Part shown: piece after piece, positions 13,347 to 15,547 of the stretch
Numbering within the stretch: the first letter of the stretch is position 1
Layout: every line of letters begins with the position of its first letter
NCBI GenBank assembly: GCA_023393895.1
Contig: JAEXBT010000035.1
Coordinates: 1-15,547 of the forward strand
Source: Pseudomonadota bacterium
Lineage (GTDB): Bacteria; Pseudomonadota; Gammaproteobacteria; Xanthomonadales; Xanthomonadaceae
Reading direction: 5' to 3'
DNA: 15,547 bases
Translations under genes and position numbers: made by a program
Notes under the pieces: model-generated
What the model was told of the DNA's origin: nothing
The model's input: the letters and a program-made list of their open reading frames with translations, nothing else
The model's database searches: none

Positions 13347-15032
13347 ATGAGCGCCATCTCCGCGCCGCAGTCGTTGCCGTTGCGCTTGCCGCGCAGCGGT
13401 GGCGGCACGCGCGGCTGGCAGGCCGCGCTGTGGCTGGTCGCACTGGCGGCGCTGCTGCCGGTGCTGGCGCTCGCCGGGGTGGCGCTGCAGGGCAGTGGTG
13501 GTCTGTGGTCGCACCTGCTCGCGCACGTGCTGCCACGCGCCACGCTCAACACCCTGCTGCTGCTGGCCGGCGTCGGTGTGCTGGCGGCGGGCATCGGCAC
13601 CGGCTGCGCATGGCTCGTGGCGGCGCATCGTTTCCCTGGCCGCGATGTCCTGGGCTGGATGCTGCTGCTGCCGCTCGCCGTGCCCACCTACATCGTCGCC
13701 TATGCCTACATCGACCTGCTGCATCCGCTCGGGCCGCTGCAGGGGGGGCTGCGCTGGCTGCTCGGCGTCGAAAGCCCGCGTGAATGGCGGCTGCCCGACA
13801 TGCGCTCGTTGCCGCTGGCCATCGTCCTGATCGCGCTGGTCCTCTATCCCTACGTCTACCTGACGATGCGGGCGCTGTTCGCCACGCAATCGGCGGGTCT
13901 GGTCGAAGCCGGACGGACGCTCGGGCTGGGCCGACGCGCCGTGTTCTGGACGCTGGTGCTGCCGATGGCACGCCCTGCGCTCGCGGTCGGCGTGGCACTG
14001 GTGCTGCTGGAAACGCTCAATGACATCGGCGCATCGGAGTTCCTCGGCGTGCAGACGCTCACCACCGCGATCCACACCACCTGGGTGACGCGTGGCGACC
14101 TGGCCGGTGCGGCGCAGATCGCGCTCGCCCTGCTGGCGATGGTGCTGCTGTTGCTCGCGCTGGAACGCCATGGTCGGCGCCGGCAACGGTTCGCCGCCGG
14201 CGGCCAGCGCCTGCGCGCGATCAGTCCGCAGCCGCTCGACGGCGCACAGGCGTGGCTGGCCACTGCGCTGTGCGCGTTGCCGGTGCTGCTGGGGTTCGTG
14301 CTGCCCGCCCTGCATCTGGCCTGGCAGGCGGCCCAGCGCTGGAGCGATACCGGCCTGTCGCCGGCCCTGCTGGCCGCAGCCGGCAACACGCTCCGATTGG
14401 CGGTGGTCGCCACCGTCGTGACCGTGGCGCTGGGCCTGCTGCTGGCCTGGGCGCTGCGGCTGCTGCAGGCCCGCAGGGCCGTGAGCGGCAACCAGACGGC
14501 GTTCCGCATCGCCACGCTGGGCTACGCACTGCCGGGCACGGTACTGGCCATCGGGCTGATGGCGGTGTTCGGCGGAGTCGATGCCGCGCTGGGGCGGGCG
14601 CTGTTGATGGGTTCGTTCAGCGCGCTGGTCATGGCCCACCTGCTGCGTTTCCTCGCGATTTCCGCCGGCACGGTGGATGCGGGTCTGGCGCGGATCCCGG
14701 TGTCCATCGACCAGGCCGCGGCCTCGCTGGGTGCAGGAGGCTGGACACGGCTGGTTCGCGTGCAGTTGCCCCTGTTGCGACCGGCCCTGGCCGCAGCCGC
14801 GCTGCTGGTGCTGGTGGACAGCTTGAAGGAATTGCCCGCCACGCTCATGCTGCGGCCGCTGGGTTTTGAAACACTTTCCACGTGGCTGTATGCGGAGGCT
14901 GCGCGCGGCAGCTACGAGGACGGAGCGCTGGCCGGGCTGATGATCGTCGCCGCGGGCCTGCTGCCGGTGGCATGGCTGGCGCGCCACGGGATGCAGGCGT
15001 CCGCGGGCACTGAAACCGGGGAATCACGATGA
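13347..15032 (+). CDS. Ferric iron ABC transporter, fused permease
   Basis: A 561-residue inner-membrane permease with two fused ABC membrane domains, as in FbpB/AfuB, giving about 12 membrane segments. Each half ends in an EAA loop that docks onto the ATPase: EAGRTLGLGRRAVFWTLVLP at residues 187-206, and QAAASLGAGGWTRLVRVQLP starting at 456. The internal segment around residues 275-295 (ERHGRRRQRFAAGGQRLRA) is a basic cytoplasmic linker between halves. The start ATG at 13347 follows the binding-protein stop by 26 bases without an obvious Shine-Dalgarno. The stop overlaps the ATPase start (ATGA). The two halves are clearly diverged, so no recent internal duplication is evident. Ferric iron specificity follows from the neighbours. 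Confidence 0.92.
   Translation: MSAISAPQSLPLRLPRSGGGTRGWQAALWLVALAALLPVLALAGVALQGSGGLWSHLLAHVLPRATLNTLLLLAGVGVLAAGIGTGCAWLVAAHRFPGRDVLGWMLLLPLAVPTYIVAYAYIDLLHPLGPLQGGLRWLLGVESPREWRLPDMRSLPLAIVLIALVLYPYVYLTMRALFATQSAGLVEAGRTLGLGRRAVFWTLVLPMARPALAVGVALVLLETLNDIGASEFLGVQTLTTAIHTTWVTRGDLAGAAQIALALLAMVLLLLALERHGRRRQRFAAGGQRLRAISPQPLDGAQAWLATALCALPVLLGFVLPALHLAWQAAQRWSDTGLSPALLAAAGNTLRLAVVATVVTVALGLLLAWALRLLQARRAVSGNQTAFRIATLGYALPGTVLAIGLMAVFGGVDAALGRALLMGSFSALVMAHLLRFLAISAGTVDAGLARIPVSIDQAAASLGAGGWTRLVRVQLPLLRPALAAAALLVLVDSLKELPATLMLRPLGFETLSTWLYAEAARGSYEDGALAGLMIVAAGLLPVAWLARHGMQASAGTETGESR
15018..15023 (+). promoter_or_regulatory. Ribosome binding site of the ATPase gene
   Basis: GGGGAA, five bases before ATG 15029, within the end of the permease gene. 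It supports this start despite the long N-terminal extension it creates. Confidence 0.55.
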
Positions 15033-15547
15033 ACCTGCAGGACGCCCACGACATCGATGTGCAGGCATCGGGCACCGACTGCGACGACAATGGGCTGATG
15101 ACCTCATCGCCGTCGCCACCTGCCCACCTGTGCCTGCAGGGCATCGAAGTGCGCTATCCGCAGGCCCCCCGTTCGGCGGTCGCCGGCGTGGACCTTGCCC
15201 TCGCGCGCGGTGAGATCGGCGTGTTGCTGGGTGCCTCGGGCAGCGGCAAGACCAGCGTGCTGCGTGCGCTGGCCGGATTCGAGCCACTCGCCGCGGGCCA
15301 CATCGAGCTCGAAGGCCGGCGCATCGCCGAGGCCGGCCGCGGCCTGCCTCCCGAGCAGCGCCGGCTCGGGATGATGTTCCAGGACTTCGCGCTGTTCCCG
15401 CACCTGGACGTGGCGGCGAACATCGCCTTCGGGCTGCGTGGCCTTGCCCGCGGCGAGCGGGATGCGCGGGTGGCCGACTGGCTGGCGCGGATCGGGCTCG
15501 AAGGCTATGGCCGCCGCTTTCCGCATGAGCTTTCGGGTGGCCAGCAG
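15029..15547 (+). CDS. Ferric iron ABC transporter, ATPase (3' end cut off)
   Basis: The first 173 codons of an ABC ATPase of the FbpC/PotA type that powers the adjacent importer. The Walker A loop GASGSGKTS lies at residues 68-76 (Lys74), and the Q-loop is in MMFQDFALFPHL. The signature LSGGQQ is reached exactly at the window edge, so Walker B, the switch histidine and any C-terminal regulatory domain lie outside. The start ATG overlaps the permease stop as ATGA and has GGGGAA upstream. The core domain begins only near residue 34 (HLCLQGIEVRYP). The first ~33 residues are an acidic, serine/proline-containing extension not typical of the family. An internal ATG at 15098 would remove most of it. 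Confidence 0.9.
   Translation, partial: MNLQDAHDIDVQASGTDCDDNGLMTSSPSPPAHLCLQGIEVRYPQAPRSAVAGVDLALARGEIGVLLGASGSGKTSVLRALAGFEPLAAGHIELEGRRIAEAGRGLPPEQRRLGMMFQDFALFPHLDVAANIAFGLRGLARGERDARVADWLARIGLEGYGRRFPHELSGGQQ

Noticed and set aside
13170..14987. A 605-codon open frame on the minus strand, antisense to the permease
   Set aside because: The Gln/Arg/His-rich product has no recognisable domain, and it opposes the permease with clear EAA loops and membrane segments.

Overview
The window is GC-rich, densely packed chromosomal DNA of gammaproteobacterial type. The protein families suggest a Lysobacter/Xanthomonadaceae-like bacterium: a large TonB-dependent receptor of the Xanthomonas/Caulobacter kind, a family I pyrophosphatase close to the E. 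coli type, and queA. This placement is inferred from protein character, not from a marker gene. I see no tRNA, rRNA, CRISPR, insertion sequence or prophage. No gene-free stretch exceeds about 130 bases. The window opens inside one gene and closes inside another.

Layout. (1) Positions 1-1604 hold the 3' part of a gamma-glutamyltransferase. It converges on a minus-strand plant-type-II-like peroxiredoxin (1656-2198). (2) Divergent from the peroxiredoxin is a YtnP-like metallo-beta-lactamase-fold hydrolase (2303-3190). (3) Positions 3277-8958 form a tight four-gene same-strand cluster: TonB-dependent outer-membrane receptor, phytase-like beta-propeller lipoprotein, purple-acid-phosphatase-like phosphoesterase, and a family I inorganic pyrophosphatase that carries a signal peptide. 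Stops and starts overlap or lie 2-5 bases apart, and all four products are predicted to be exported. It reads as a dedicated phosphate-scavenging cassette, and a weak Pho-box-like direct repeat lies just upstream. (4) A strong bidirectional hairpin terminator (8984-9005) separates this cluster from a minus-strand class III aminotransferase (9031-10518). Divergent from the aminotransferase is an Lrp/AsnC-type regulator (10645-11076), and their 126-base shared spacer holds a perfect 19-bp palindrome and further half-sites. (5) queA (11127-12170) follows. (6) A Fur-box-like palindrome overlapping a -10 box precedes a ferric-iron ABC importer of the Fbp type: substrate-binding lipoprotein (12262-13320), fused two-domain permease (13347-15032), and ATPase (15029 onward, cut at the window edge in its LSGGQ signature).

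Together the window carries two nutrient-acquisition systems: a putative organic-phosphate/pyrophosphate system in the envelope and an apparently iron-regulated ferric importer. A locally regulated amino-acid aminotransferase lies between them. The least ordinary element is the four-gene phosphate cluster, above all its exported pyrophosphatase and its phosphatase lacking the expected tyrosine ligand.
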